Assembly (NCBI GenBank): GCA_900542175.1
Contig: UQNC01000033.1
Span: 1 to 22,109, forward strand
DNA length: 22,109 bases
Direction: 5' to 3'
Source: an uncultured Collinsella sp.
GTDB taxonomy: Bacteria > Actinomycetota > Coriobacteriia > Coriobacteriales > Coriobacteriaceae
Positions 15,113 through 22,109 of the stretch are shown here, piece after piece; position 1 is the stretch's first letter, and each line of letters opens with the position of its first letter. A program made the position numbers and the translations under genes. Below the pieces are notes generated by a model. That model did no database searches and had not been told where the DNA came from. It saw only the letters and a program-made list of their open reading frames with translations.

Positions 15113-16549
15113 ATGAATCAGGTGGAGCAGAGCGTCGCTGAGTATGTCGACGAGGTCTGGGAAGATGTCGTCGCCGATATCGAGCAGCTGGTGAGCTATC
15201 CGTCCGTGGCAGTTTCTGCCGATGCAGAGCCCGGCGCGCCGTTTGGCCGCCCGGTCCGTGACGCGCTCGACTGTGCGCTCGGCATCGCGCAGAAGCTTGG
15301 CTATCAGACGAGCGACGACGAGGGCTATGTGGGCATTGCCGATATCCCTGGCCGCGGCGACAAGCAGCTCGCGACCATCTGCCACGTGGACGTGGTGCCC
15401 GCCGGCCCGGGCTGGAACACCGACCCGTTTGCGCTGGAGCGTCGCGAGGGCTGGCTGCTCGGCCGCGGCGTTATCGACGACAAAGGTCCGGCGGTGCTGT
15501 CACTCTACGCCGGCGCCTATCTGCTCAAGCACGGCATTACCCCGCGCTATACTTTCCGCGCGCTGCTGGGCTGCGATGAGGAAGTGGGCATGTCCGACGT
15601 TCACCATTATCTGGAGAACCACGCAGACCCCGACTTTTTGTTTACGCCCGATGCCGAGTTTCCGGTCTGCAATGCCGAGAAGGGCCAGTTTGGGGCGACG
15701 TTCGTGAGTCCCAAGATCGACGGCGGGCGCATCGTGTCGTGGAGCGGCTCCGAGGCGAGCAATGCCATTCCGTCGCAGTCCATCTGCGAGCTCGCGATTG
15801 CCGCCGATGAGCTGCCGGCGCCCGTTGAGAACGCCGACCGCCTGGAGATCACGGCGCTTGATAACGGGCATGCGCAGATTTTCGCCCACGGCATTGGCGG
15901 TCATGCCTCGATGCCAGAGGGAACGATCAACGCCGTCGGGCTGATCGTGGCGTATCTGCGCGAGGCCGAGGACGCGTTTGGTGCACGCGACGAGCGCCTG
16001 CTGACGCCTGCCGAGCACGAGTTCGTCAAGTTCCTGGCCTTTGTGCATGCGGACGCCTATGGTCGCGGCCTGGGTATCGATGCGACGAGTCCGGCGTTTG
16101 GCCCGCTTACCTGCAACGCTGGCGTCATCCGCGTGGCGGATGGCCATATTGAGCAGGTCATCGACGTGCGCTTCCCCGACAGCACGAGTGCCGATACCAT
16201 CCGCGAGCAGCTCGATCCGCTCGTGGGCCGTTTTGGCGTGACGTGCCGTGTGGGTCGTGCGAAGGTGCCGTTCTCGGTCTCTGCCGACGATCCGGCCGTG
16301 AAGGCGCTTATTGATACCTATAACGAGTTTACGGGCAAGCATGCTGAGCCCTTTGCCATGGGCGGCGGCACGTACGCGCGCAACTTTGCCCGCGCCGTCT
16401 CGTTTGGCCCCGAGGAGACCGGTCTGGAGCTGCCCGAGTGGGGCGGCCAGATGCACGGTCCCAACGAGTGCGCCAACGAGGAACAGCTCAAGCAGGCGCT
16501 CAAGATTTATATCGTGGCGATCTTACGTTTGAACGAGCTTGAGCTTTAA
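15113..16549 (+). CDS. Sapep-type (PepV-like) M20 dipeptidase
   Basis: A 478-residue metal-dependent exopeptidase of the M20A/PepV group, which cleaves dipeptides in the cytoplasm. Metal ligands and catalytic residues are visible: HVDVVPAGPGWNTDPF (H91, D93), GRGVIDDKGP (Asp122/123), CDEEVGMSD (the catalytic and metal-binding Glu pair at ~156-157), and FTPDAEFPV (Asp180). The HGIGGHASMPEGTINAV block is the dimerisation/lid domain His region. A terminal His is present in GQMHGPNE. Length is typical. ATG 15113 follows AGGAGG; the frame open from 15068 has no such site. Confidence 0.93.
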   Translation: MNQVEQSVAEYVDEVWEDVVADIEQLVSYPSVAVSADAEPGAPFGRPVRDALDCALGIAQKLGYQTSDDEGYVGIADIPGRGDKQLATICHVDVVPAGPGWNTDPFALERREGWLLGRGVIDDKGPAVLSLYAGAYLLKHGITPRYTFRALLGCDEEVGMSDVHHYLENHADPDFLFTPDAEFPVCNAEKGQFGATFVSPKIDGGRIVSWSGSEASNAIPSQSICELAIAADELPAPVENADRLEITALDNGHAQIFAHGIGGHASMPEGTINAVGLIVAYLREAEDAFGARDERLLTPAEHEFVKFLAFVHADAYGRGLGIDATSPAFGPLTCNAGVIRVADGHIEQVIDVRFPDSTSADTIREQLDPLVGRFGVTCRVGRAKVPFSVSADDPAVKALIDTYNEFTGKHAEPFAMGGGTYARNFARAVSFGPEETGLELPEWGGQMHGPNECANEEQLKQALKIYIVAILRLNELEL

Positions 16550-16596
16550 GGCTGCGGCGTTTTAACAACTTAGCACCCCTTTCGTCCGGGCTTTTT

Positions 16597-16665
16597 AAGT
16601 TGCGGTGGAATAGTTCCTAGAATGGGCCATTTGATGGCCAAGCAGGAACTATTTCACCGCAACTT
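16597..16665. terminator. AGTTGCGGTGGAATAG palindrome, copy 2; likely bidirectional terminator
   Basis: A 22-bp stem with one G-T mismatch (16597-16618 with 16644-16665) contains a nested perfect hairpin, GGCCAT TTG ATGGCC (16625-16639). T-runs flank both sides: CTTTTT before and TTTGTTTTTATT after. It lies 48 nt after the dipeptidase stop. It is the main feature of the 319-nt gap before pstS, which otherwise holds only the possible Pho box and a leader hairpin. Confidence 0.7.
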
Positions 16666-16706
16666 TGTTTTTATTGGTGTAAAAGGCGGGTCATGCTTGG
16701 TGGCGG

Positions 16707-16728
16707 GTTTGTTATTCGTTTGTAAAGC
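16707..16728 (+). promoter_or_regulatory. Tandem 11-mer, possible Pho-type box upstream of pstS
   Basis: GTTTGTTATTC is followed at once by GTTTGTAAAGC (8 of 11 identical), about 140 nt before the pstS start. Tandem 11-nt units are how PhoB/PhoP-type regulators commonly bind in front of phosphate-starvation genes. The sequence is not an exact match to a consensus I can quote. Confidence 0.4.
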
Positions 16729-16826
16729 CGAGCCGCGCTTGCGGTAAGGGTCTATCAGATGCCCGTAATAAAGCGCAGCTGACGCGGGCGCTGCCCGATC
16801 GAGACCGTATCTTTCCAAACAGCAAA

Positions 16827-16843
16827 GCGGGCAGGGTGCCCGC
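16827..16843 (+). other. Leader hairpin before pstS
   Basis: GCGGGCA GGG TGCCCGC is a perfect 7-bp hairpin, about 13 nt upstream of the AAAGGAAG ribosome-binding site of pstS. It may protect the 5' end of a highly expressed mRNA. Confidence 0.4.
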
Positions 16844-16868
16844 GAGTCGCTTGTATGAAAGGAAGATC

Positions 16869-17807
16869 ATGCTCGATCAGGCTTATTCTCGTCGTCAGTT
16901 CCTCGGCCTCGCTGGTGGTCTTGCCAGCATCGTCGGTCTCGGTCTCGTTGGTTGCGGCGGCTCCAACGCCGCCAACACCGCTGCTGAGGGCAGCGCCGCT
17001 GCTGCCGAGTCCGTCTCGGGCGAGGTGACCTACGACGGCGCTTCCTCGTTCCAGGCTCTCGTCGAGGCTGCTGCCGAGAAGTTCATGGATGCCAACCCGG
17101 ACGTCTCCGTCTCCGGTTCGGGTAACGGTTCGGGCAAGGGCCTGACCGCTGTCGCCGCCGGCACCGTCACCATCGGTAATTCCGATGTCTTCGCCGAGAC
17201 CAAGCTCGAGGCCGATCAGGTCAAGAACCTCGTCGATCACGAGGTCGCCGTCGTGGGCATGGGCCCCGTCGTCTCCAAGAACGTGACAGTCGACGACCTG
17301 ACCCTCGAGCAGCTCAAGGGCATCTTCTCCGGCCAGGTCACCAACTGGAAGGAGGTCGGCGGCGACGACGCCAAGATCGTCGTTCTCAACCGCAAGGCCG
17401 GCTCCGGCACCCGCGCCACCTTCGAGGCCGCCGTCTTTGGCGACGAGGCCGTCGACTTTAAGGGCGACGCCGAGCTCGACAAGTCCGGCGACGTCCAGAC
17501 CCAGATGGGCAGCACCGACAACGCCATCTCCTACCTTGACTTCTCGCACTTCGATGACTCCAAGTTCAACGCCATCATGGTCGAGGGCGTCGAGCCCAAG
17601 AGCACAAACGTCACCGACGACTCCTTCAAGATCTGGGCGACCGAGCACATGTACTGTGCTAAGGACGCCGACGAGGCCACCAAGGCCTTCCTGGAGTTCA
17701 TGCTTTCCGACGACGTCCAGGGCAAGCTCGTCGAGGAGCAGGGCTTTATTCCCGTTTCTGCCATGAAGGTCGTCAAGGACGCCAGTGGCAAGGTCTCCGC
17801 TAAATAA
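16869..17807 (+). CDS. pstS: Phosphate ABC transporter substrate-binding lipoprotein PstS
   Basis: A 312-residue extracytoplasmic phosphate receptor. The N-terminus has a twin-arginine motif (SRRQFLGLAGG, Arg8-Arg9) and then a lipobox LVGC with Cys29, so it is predicted to be a Tat-exported lipoprotein. The mature protein begins with a Ser/Ala/Gly-rich linker. PstS features: GASSFQALVEAAAEKF, SGSGNGSGKGLTAVAAGTV, IGNSDVFA, LKGIFSGQVTNWKEVGG, and NRKAGSGTRATFE, where the Ser/Gly/Thr/Arg cluster binds phosphate. ATG 16869 follows AAAGGAAG. It is first in the operon, 25 nt before pstC. Codon use is strongly biased (GTC, GAG, AAG), as in highly expressed genes. Confidence 0.95.
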   Translation: MLDQAYSRRQFLGLAGGLASIVGLGLVGCGGSNAANTAAEGSAAAAESVSGEVTYDGASSFQALVEAAAEKFMDANPDVSVSGSGNGSGKGLTAVAAGTVTIGNSDVFAETKLEADQVKNLVDHEVAVVGMGPVVSKNVTVDDLTLEQLKGIFSGQVTNWKEVGGDDAKIVVLNRKAGSGTRATFEAAVFGDEAVDFKGDAELDKSGDVQTQMGSTDNAISYLDFSHFDDSKFNAIMVEGVEPKSTNVTDDSFKIWATEHMYCAKDADEATKAFLEFMLSDDVQGKLVEEQGFIPVSAMKVVKDASGKVSAK

Positions 17808-17832
17808 GTAATCGCCCCCGGAAAGGTTTGCA

Positions 17833-18741
17833 ATGGCAAAACAGCTGCCAAAGCGCGAGCTTGAGAACGTGGGCCTGGGCGTCACGGGTGCGTGCGTAGC
17901 GCTCGTGACGCTTGTCGTTGCCGCGCTCATCTTTATGGTCGCCCAAAAGGGCCTCTCGGCTTTTTTCAAGGACGGCGTCTCGATCGTAGAGTTTTTTATC
18001 GGTACCAAGTGGGACCTGGCCAACACGGCCGAAAACGGCCTGCCCTACACTGGCGCCCTGCCCCTGATCGTCACCTCGTTTGCGGTCATGGTGCTCTCCA
18101 CGCTCATCGCACTGCCCATCGCCATCGGCTCTGCCATCTTTGCGGTCGAGATTCAGCCTAAGTTTGGCTCCAAGGTTTTTCAGCCGCTCATTGAGCTTTT
18201 GACCGGTATTCCCTCGGTCGTCTTTGGCCTGATCGGTTTTCACGTGGTCGTCGGCCTTATGAAGAGCGTTTTCCACGTGAGCACGGGTCTGGGTATCTTG
18301 CCCGGCGCTATCGTGCTGGCAGTCATGATTCTGCCGACGATGACCACGCTTTCGGTCGATGGCCTGCGCGCCGTGCCCGATAGCTACCGCCAGGGTTCGC
18401 TCGCGCTGGGCTACACCCGCTGGCAGACCATCTGGCACGTGGTGCTCAAGTCCGCCATGCCCTCGCTCATGACCGCAGTCATCCTTGGCATGACCCGCGC
18501 CTTTGGCGAGACGCTCGCCGTGCGCATGGTCATTGGCGGCATCGAGGCCATGCCGACGTCGCTGCTGTCGCCGGCGTCTACCATCACCACCACGCTCACC
18601 ACGTCCATGGCGGTCTATGCCGAGGGCTCGGCCCAGGACGACATCCTGTGGGCGCTCGGCCTGCTGCTGATGGGCATGAGCCTCATCTTTATCCTGATCA
18701 TCCATCTCATTGGCCGCAAGGGGGCGAAGGCTCGTGGCTAG
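17833..18741 (+). CDS. pstC: Phosphate ABC transporter permease PstC
   Basis: A 302-residue inner-membrane permease. About six hydrophobic segments are seen, at ~17-38, 72-102, 120-140, 150-168, 213-232 and 265-290. A large loop between the first two (FFIGTKWDLANTAENG) is typical of PstC. The ABC-coupling (EAA-type) loop is LRAVPDSYRQGSLALGYTRW. ELLTGIPSVVFGLIGF and RAFGETLAVRMVIGG are characteristic blocks. The start is ATG 17833 after GGAAAGG. Its end overlaps pstA by 8 nt. Confidence 0.95.
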   Translation: MAKQLPKRELENVGLGVTGACVALVTLVVAALIFMVAQKGLSAFFKDGVSIVEFFIGTKWDLANTAENGLPYTGALPLIVTSFAVMVLSTLIALPIAIGSAIFAVEIQPKFGSKVFQPLIELLTGIPSVVFGLIGFHVVVGLMKSVFHVSTGLGILPGAIVLAVMILPTMTTLSVDGLRAVPDSYRQGSLALGYTRWQTIWHVVLKSAMPSLMTAVILGMTRAFGETLAVRMVIGGIEAMPTSLLSPASTITTTLTTSMAVYAEGSAQDDILWALGLLLMGMSLIFILIIHLIGRKGAKARG

Positions 18742-19660
18742 CACGCGCATCCATATCGACGAGGCGAGACTCGGGCGTGTCCAAAGGCAAGACCGTATCG
18801 CCACGGGCGTGCTGACGGCGATTGTCGCCATCGTCATGCTTATCGTCGTCTCCATGGTGGCCTACATCCTGTTCGAGGGTATCTCGACGCTGTTCCAGCC
18901 GGGCTTTCTCACGCAGCCCGCACGCGCCAACGGAACGCAGGGCGGCGTGCTCTACCAGCTGTTCGACTCGTTCTATCTGCTGCTGATTACCCTGATCATC
19001 TCGGTGCCCATCAGCCTGGGCGGCGCGGTCTTCCTAGTTGAATACGCGCCCGACGGTCCCATTCGCGACATCGCCTCGACCGCCATCGAGACGTTGTCTT
19101 CGCTGCCCTCCATCGTCGTCGGCATGTTCGGCTTTCTGGTGTTCTCGGTGCAGCTGGGCTGGAAGTACTCCATCATCTCCGGCGCCGTCGCGCTCACCAT
19201 GTTCAACATCCCCATCCTGGTGCGCGTGATTCAGCAGGCGCTCGAGGACGTGCCGCAGGCCCAGCGCGATGCGTGCCTGGCCATGGGCCTCACTCGCTGG
19301 GAGGCCACACTGCACATCCTGATTCCCGAGGCCATGCCCGCCATCGTGACCGGCATCGTGCTTTCGGCCGGCCGCGTGTTTGGCGAGGCCGCGGCGCTGC
19401 TCTTTACCTCGGGCATGAGCTCGCCGGTCCGCCTCAACTTCTTGAGCTTTAACCTGTCGAGCCCCACCTGCGCCTGGAACGTGTTCCGTCCCGGCGAGTC
19501 GCTGGCCGTGCACATCTACAAGATCTATGGCGAGGGCAGCCCCGAGGCCCAGCAGATCGTCTGGGGCACCGCGGCACTGCTGATGATTTGCGTGCTGCTG
19601 TTTAACGTAGTCGCCCGTATCGTGGGCAAGCAACTGGCAAGGAAGATGACGGCCGAATGA
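18734..19660 (+). CDS. pstA: Phosphate ABC transporter permease PstA
   Basis: A 308-residue permease that pairs with PstC. Features: GGVLYQLFDSFYLLLITLII, PISLGGAVFLVEYAPDG, ETLSSLPSIVVGMFGFLVF, the coupling loop LEDVPQAQRDACLAMGLTRW, and GRVFGEAAALLFTSG. GTG 18734 is chosen: it follows GCGAAGG and overlaps the end of pstC, as is usual for coupled translation. The in-frame TTG 18710 has no better site. Its stop overlaps the pstB start (ATGA), so translation of the two is likely coupled. Confidence 0.94.
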   Translation: MASTRIHIDEARLGRVQRQDRIATGVLTAIVAIVMLIVVSMVAYILFEGISTLFQPGFLTQPARANGTQGGVLYQLFDSFYLLLITLIISVPISLGGAVFLVEYAPDGPIRDIASTAIETLSSLPSIVVGMFGFLVFSVQLGWKYSIISGAVALTMFNIPILVRVIQQALEDVPQAQRDACLAMGLTRWEATLHILIPEAMPAIVTGIVLSAGRVFGEAAALLFTSGMSSPVRLNFLSFNLSSPTCAWNVFRPGESLAVHIYKIYGEGSPEAQQIVWGTAALLMICVLLFNVVARIVGKQLARKMTAE

Positions 19661-20532
19661 GCGATATGAATGCAACGCCCGCAACCGAGGCGGCCACGCC
19701 CGACACCCCCCAGGACTTTCTGTCGAGCGTGGGGGAGAGCGAGAGGCGCGTGCGCGTGAGCGGCAAGGCCGTGAGCGACGAGGTCGTGCTCTCCGCCAAG
19801 GACGTCAACGTGTACTATGGCGACCACCATGCGCTGCACAATACGTCGCTCGACTTCCACAAGGGTGAGATCACGGCGCTCATCGGGCCTTCGGGCTGCG
19901 GCAAGTCGACCTTCTTGCGTAGCCTCAACCTGATGAATCGCGAGATTCGCCGCTGTCGCGTGGAGGGCGAGATCAACTACCGCGGGCGCAACGTGAACAC
20001 CAAGACCGAGAACACGTACGAGCTGCGTCGCTCCATCGGCATGGTGTTCCAGCAGCCAAACCCCTTCCACAAGTCCATTCGCGACAACATCACCTTTGCG
20101 CCCAAGCGCCACGGCATCACCGACCGTGACGAGCTCGACCGCATGGTCGAGGAAAGCCTGCGCGGTGCCGCGCTGTGGGACGAGGTCAAAGACAAGCTCG
20201 ACAAGAGCGCCTTCGCGCTTTCGGGCGGTCAGCAGCAGCGTCTGTGCATTGCGCGCACGCTGGCGCTCAACCCCGACGTAATCCTGTTTGACGAGCCCTG
20301 CTCGGCGCTCGACCCCATCTCGACGCTGGCGATCGAGGACCTCATGTCGTCGATCGTGGCCGACCGCGCCATCGTCATCGTGACGCACAACATGGAGCAG
20401 GCGTCGCGCGTGTCCAACCGCACGGCGTTTTTCTACATGGGCGATATGGTCGAGTACGACGAGACCGACGAGATTTTCCAACGGCCCAAGGATAAGCGGC
20501 TGAATGATTACCTCACCGGCATGTTCTCCTAG
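19657..20532 (+). CDS. pstB: Phosphate ABC transporter ATP-binding protein PstB
   Basis: A 291-residue cytoplasmic ATPase that powers phosphate import. All ABC motifs are intact: Walker A GPSGCGKST (77-85), Q-loop GMVFQQPNPFHKSIRDN, signature LSGGQQQRLCIARTLA, Walker B VILFDEPCSALDP, and switch His in VTHNMEQA. The CSALDP and QPNPF forms are typical of PstB. About 40 poorly conserved residues precede the core, so it is longer than the ~257 residues of E. coli PstB; a later start is possible, but the ATGA overlap with pstA supports 19657. No phoU follows within the window. Confidence 0.96.
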   Translation: MSDMNATPATEAATPDTPQDFLSSVGESERRVRVSGKAVSDEVVLSAKDVNVYYGDHHALHNTSLDFHKGEITALIGPSGCGKSTFLRSLNLMNREIRRCRVEGEINYRGRNVNTKTENTYELRRSIGMVFQQPNPFHKSIRDNITFAPKRHGITDRDELDRMVEESLRGAALWDEVKDKLDKSAFALSGGQQQRLCIARTLALNPDVILFDEPCSALDPISTLAIEDLMSSIVADRAIVIVTHNMEQASRVSNRTAFFYMGDMVEYDETDEIFQRPKDKRLNDYLTGMFS

Positions 20533-20588
20533 TCCGGGACATGCTTGAGGCCCGCGGCGGCCACGGTCGCCACGGGACTGATTGGAGA

Positions 20589-20625
20589 GGCGGGTCATCT
20601 CTTGCGGGAGATGGCCTGCCTTTTT
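20589..20625 (+). terminator. Rho-independent terminator of the pst operon
   Basis: A 13-bp stem with two wobbles (20589-20601 with 20608-20620), loop TTGCGG, then TTTTT. It lies 57 nt after the pstB stop and marks the operon end. Confidence 0.85.
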
Positions 20626-20644
20626 GTGTCGCGTGCGGCCTTCG

Positions 20645-20679
20645 ACCTACCAAAAAGGGACAGGTTTATTTTGGCAGGT
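20645..20679. repeat. Short palindrome (ACCTACCAAAA family)
   Basis: ACCTACCAAAA (20645-20655) pairs with TTTTGGCAGGT (20669-20679) with one mismatch. The loop is AGGGACAGGTTTA. It directly abuts the left end of the IS3-family element, so it may have been its insertion target. Confidence 0.5.
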
Positions 20680-21182
20680 GGGACTGCGGACAAAAAGTTG
20701 GACCATCAGGTCCGGTTTGGAGTCCGCATGACATACAGTAGAGCCGTAGTGGAGAGGGCCGGGGAGCTACGCCGCTCCGGGCTCTCGTGCAGGGAGATAG
20801 CCCGGGAGCTCGACGGGCCGAGCAAGAGCGCCGTCGCGCGCTGGACGAGGGCCGGGGCCGCGGGCGGAACCGTCGGGAGGGCGGTCGCGAAGATGGATCT
20901 GCCGAAGGTCGTCGGGGACGGTCCGGTGTACCCCGACATCGACCCGGACGACAAGGACGCCCTGATAGAGCGCCTCGTCCTGGAGAACGCCGTCCTCAGG
21001 GCGGTGAACGACGTTTTAAAAGCCGCGAGCCTCGACGGGATGTCGAACAGGGAGAAGACCCTGGTGATAGACCGCCTGAGGCCGTGCGGGAAGTGGTCCT
21101 TGAGAGAACTCACGAGTTCCTTGGGGATATCAAAGAGCTCCTATGAGTACCAGCGCCGCGCGATCGCGAGGCCCGACCGGCT
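20679..21182 (+). mobile_element. IS3-family element, right part cut off by an IS21-family insertion
   Basis: The left end TGGGACTGCGGACAAAAAG + TTGGAC is of the kind found in many IS3-family terminal repeats. A transposase frame starts 49 nt further in. The element stops at 21182, where the IS21-type end begins. Its other end should lie beyond the IS21 copy, outside the window. Codons such as ATA and AGG are much commoner here than in the neighbouring chromosomal genes. Confidence 0.7.
20728..21182 (+). pseudogene. Truncated IS3-family transposase
   Basis: About 150 residues remain. The N-terminal part (MTYSRAVVERAGELRRSGLS, then CREIARELDG) is a helix-turn-helix of the OrfA type. A leucine-zipper-like stretch follows (ALIERLVLENAVLRAVNDVL). 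The start of an OrfB-type region then appears (SNREKTLVIDRLRPCGKWSL, SLGISKSSYEYQRRA), so OrfA and OrfB seem to be read as one frame rather than by frameshifting. After ARPDR the frame enters the IS21 end and gives unrelated residues up to a stop at 21294. The DDE catalytic core is missing here. ATG 20728 is chosen because everything upstream is outside the IS end. Confidence 0.75.
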
Positions 21183-21200
21183 TGTTAGCGTCAATCTATT

Positions 21201-21281
21201 TTTCACCAGTTTCGCTAAACAGGCGCGCCGTTCGCGCAAAGGCGGTTTCACCGGTTGCGCTAACGTATTTTCACCGATTCC
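21201..21281. repeat. Subterminal repeats of the IS21-family end
   Basis: TTTCACCAGTTTCGCTAA (21201-21218) recurs as TTTCACCGGTTGCGCTAA (21246-21263) and partly as TTTCACCGATTCC (21269-21281). Such multiple repeats are binding sites for the IS21 transposase. Confidence 0.7.
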
Positions 21282-21283
21282 GG

Positions 21284-22057
21284 TCACGGCTTGACGGGGC
21301 CGTCCCTCGGCAGGTCCTTCAGCCTGTAGGACCTGCCGGTTATCTTGACCAGGTGGCAGTGGTGGCACACCCTGTCCGCGATCGCGCTCGCCGCCACGTC
21401 GTCCCCGAACACCCTGCCCCAGCCGCTGATCCCCACGTTGGTGGTGATGATCGTCGAGCGCTGCTCGTAGCGCGTCGATATCAGCTGGAACAGCAGGTCC
21501 GCGCCCGCGCTGCCGACGTCGAGGTAGCCGAGCTCGTCGATGATCAGCAGCCTCGAGTGGGCGTAGTACTTGAGCCTCTTCTTGAGGATGCCGCGCGACG
21601 AGGCGTCCTCCAGGTCCTCGACGAGCCGGGCGCAGTCCACGAACCTGACCTCGCGCCCCGCCCTGACGGCCTCGATGCCCAGCGCGACGGCGAGGTGCGT
21701 CTTGCCCACGCCGGGGCTCCCCACGAGCAGGACGTTCTCGGCCCGCTCGACGAACCTCAGGGTCGCGAGCTCCTCGATCTCTGCGCGCGGGACCGACGGC
21801 TGGAAGTCCCAGTCGAAGTCCGCCAGCCCCTTGACGTAGGGGAACCCCGACGAACGTATGCGCTGGTTGGTGATCCTGACCTCCCGGGCGGCGACCTCGA
21901 CGCGCGTCATCTCCTCGAGGGCGGAAGCGAAGCCCCGCTCGCCCGCGGCGACCATCCTCACGTAGTCGGGCAGGGACGCCGCCATCTCGTGCAGCCCGAG
22001 CGCGGAGAGGTTCGCCTGCGCCCTGATCGAGGGGCTGCCCTCCGCGACGGCGCCCAT
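21284..22057 (-). CDS. istB: IS21-family helper ATPase IstB
   Basis: A 257-residue AAA+ ATPase, DnaC-like, that assists the IstA transposase in target selection. Walker A is GSPGVGKTHLA. Walker B is LLIIDELGYL. Sensor region: TIITTNVGISGWGRVFGD. An arginine-containing segment, AIADRVCHHCHLVKITGRSY, is typical of IstB, as is the N-terminal helical part (NLSALGLHEMAASLPDYVRM). Length is normal and the frame intact. The ATG at 22057 overlaps the istA stop (TGATG) with GGAGGGG upstream; GTG 22060 is the alternative. Confidence 0.95.
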   Translation of the reverse strand: MGAVAEGSPSIRAQANLSALGLHEMAASLPDYVRMVAAGERGFASALEEMTRVEVAAREVRITNQRIRSSGFPYVKGLADFDWDFQPSVPRAEIEELATLRFVERAENVLLVGSPGVGKTHLAVALGIEAVRAGREVRFVDCARLVEDLEDASSRGILKKRLKYYAHSRLLIIDELGYLDVGSAGADLLFQLISTRYEQRSTIITTNVGISGWGRVFGDDVAASAIADRVCHHCHLVKITGRSYRLKDLPRDGPVKP

Positions 22058-22109
22058 CACGCCCCTCCGAGCGAGTCGAGCAGCGCGAGGTTGGCGCGCG
22101 CGGCCTCGG
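22057..22109 (-). CDS. istA: IstA transposase, C-terminal end only
   Basis: Reading the minus strand in from the window edge gives EAARANLALLDSLGGA and then TGA at 22059-22057, overlapping the istB start. Position and overlap identify it as the end of istA. The catalytic part is outside the window. Confidence 0.7.
   Translation of the reverse strand, partial: EAARANLALLDSLGGA

Larger units (their letters stand above)
21183..22109 (-). mobile_element. IS21-family element (istB-side end; continues past the window)
   Basis: The element starts with TGTTAGCG at 21183, interrupting the IS3 transposase, and carries istB and the end of istA on the minus strand. IS21 ends begin with TG and carry several internal repeats, as seen at 21201-21281. 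The istA-side end and the target duplication lie outside the window. Confidence 0.8.

Noticed and set aside
16755..20598. Long minus-strand frames across the pst operon
   Set aside because: They are shadows caused by codon bias. All four pst genes are intact on the plus strand with overlapping starts and stops.
20533..20678. Loss of phoU through the IS insertion
   Set aside because: The pst operon ends in an intact terminator before the IS elements, and no phoU remnant is visible. A phoU may lie elsewhere.
20545..20727. Transposase start at 20545
   Set aside because: This stretch holds the pst terminator, a palindrome and the IS3 left end, so it cannot be coding for the transposase.

Overview
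The window looks like the chromosome of a high-GC gut actinomycete of the class Coriobacteriia, most likely Collinsella or a close relative. This is an inference from GC-rich codon use, the gene set, the palindromic intergenic repeats and an SDR that resembles gut bile-acid dehydrogenases. No rRNA or tRNA gene and no CRISPR array was seen.

Layout. Positions 81-4849 hold a TIM-barrel protein of unknown function (minus strand), a 56-residue membrane peptide (plus), and a minus-strand pair made of a divergent methionyl-tRNA synthetase homologue followed by an RsmB/NOP-type RNA m5C methyltransferase. Positions 4982-12238 hold a DUF3267-like membrane zincin and then a queuosine locus: queH, queA and, 3.6 kb further on, tgt. 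Between queA and tgt lie a tail-anchored coiled-coil protein and an SDR resembling 12alpha-hydroxysteroid dehydrogenase. This insert is bracketed by two diverged copies of one structured intergenic element. Positions 12452-16549 hold a LOG-family protein, a DegV-family protein (minus), a HAD hydrolase and a Sapep-type M20 dipeptidase. Positions 16869-20532 are a compact pstSCAB phosphate-import operon that ends in a strong terminator. The right end is mobile DNA: an IS3-family element cut off by an IS21-family element (istB complete, istA running out of the window).

How the genes work together. Tgt inserts preQ1 into tRNA, QueA builds epoxyqueuosine on it and QueH reduces that to queuosine, so the last three steps of the pathway are encoded here. 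PstS binds phosphate, PstC and PstA form the channel and PstB drives it. A tandem 11-mer upstream of pstS may be a Pho-type box.

The most interesting signal is intergenic. The elements at 7471-7634 and 10664-10828 share a multi-stem fold. Their stems differ in sequence but stay paired through compensatory changes, while several unpaired blocks are nearly identical. That is the expected signature of a structured RNA, or less likely of a structured DNA substrate. Several further palindromic repeat families sit at gene ends. Other points of interest are a synthetase with a degenerate KMSKS loop and the SDR.
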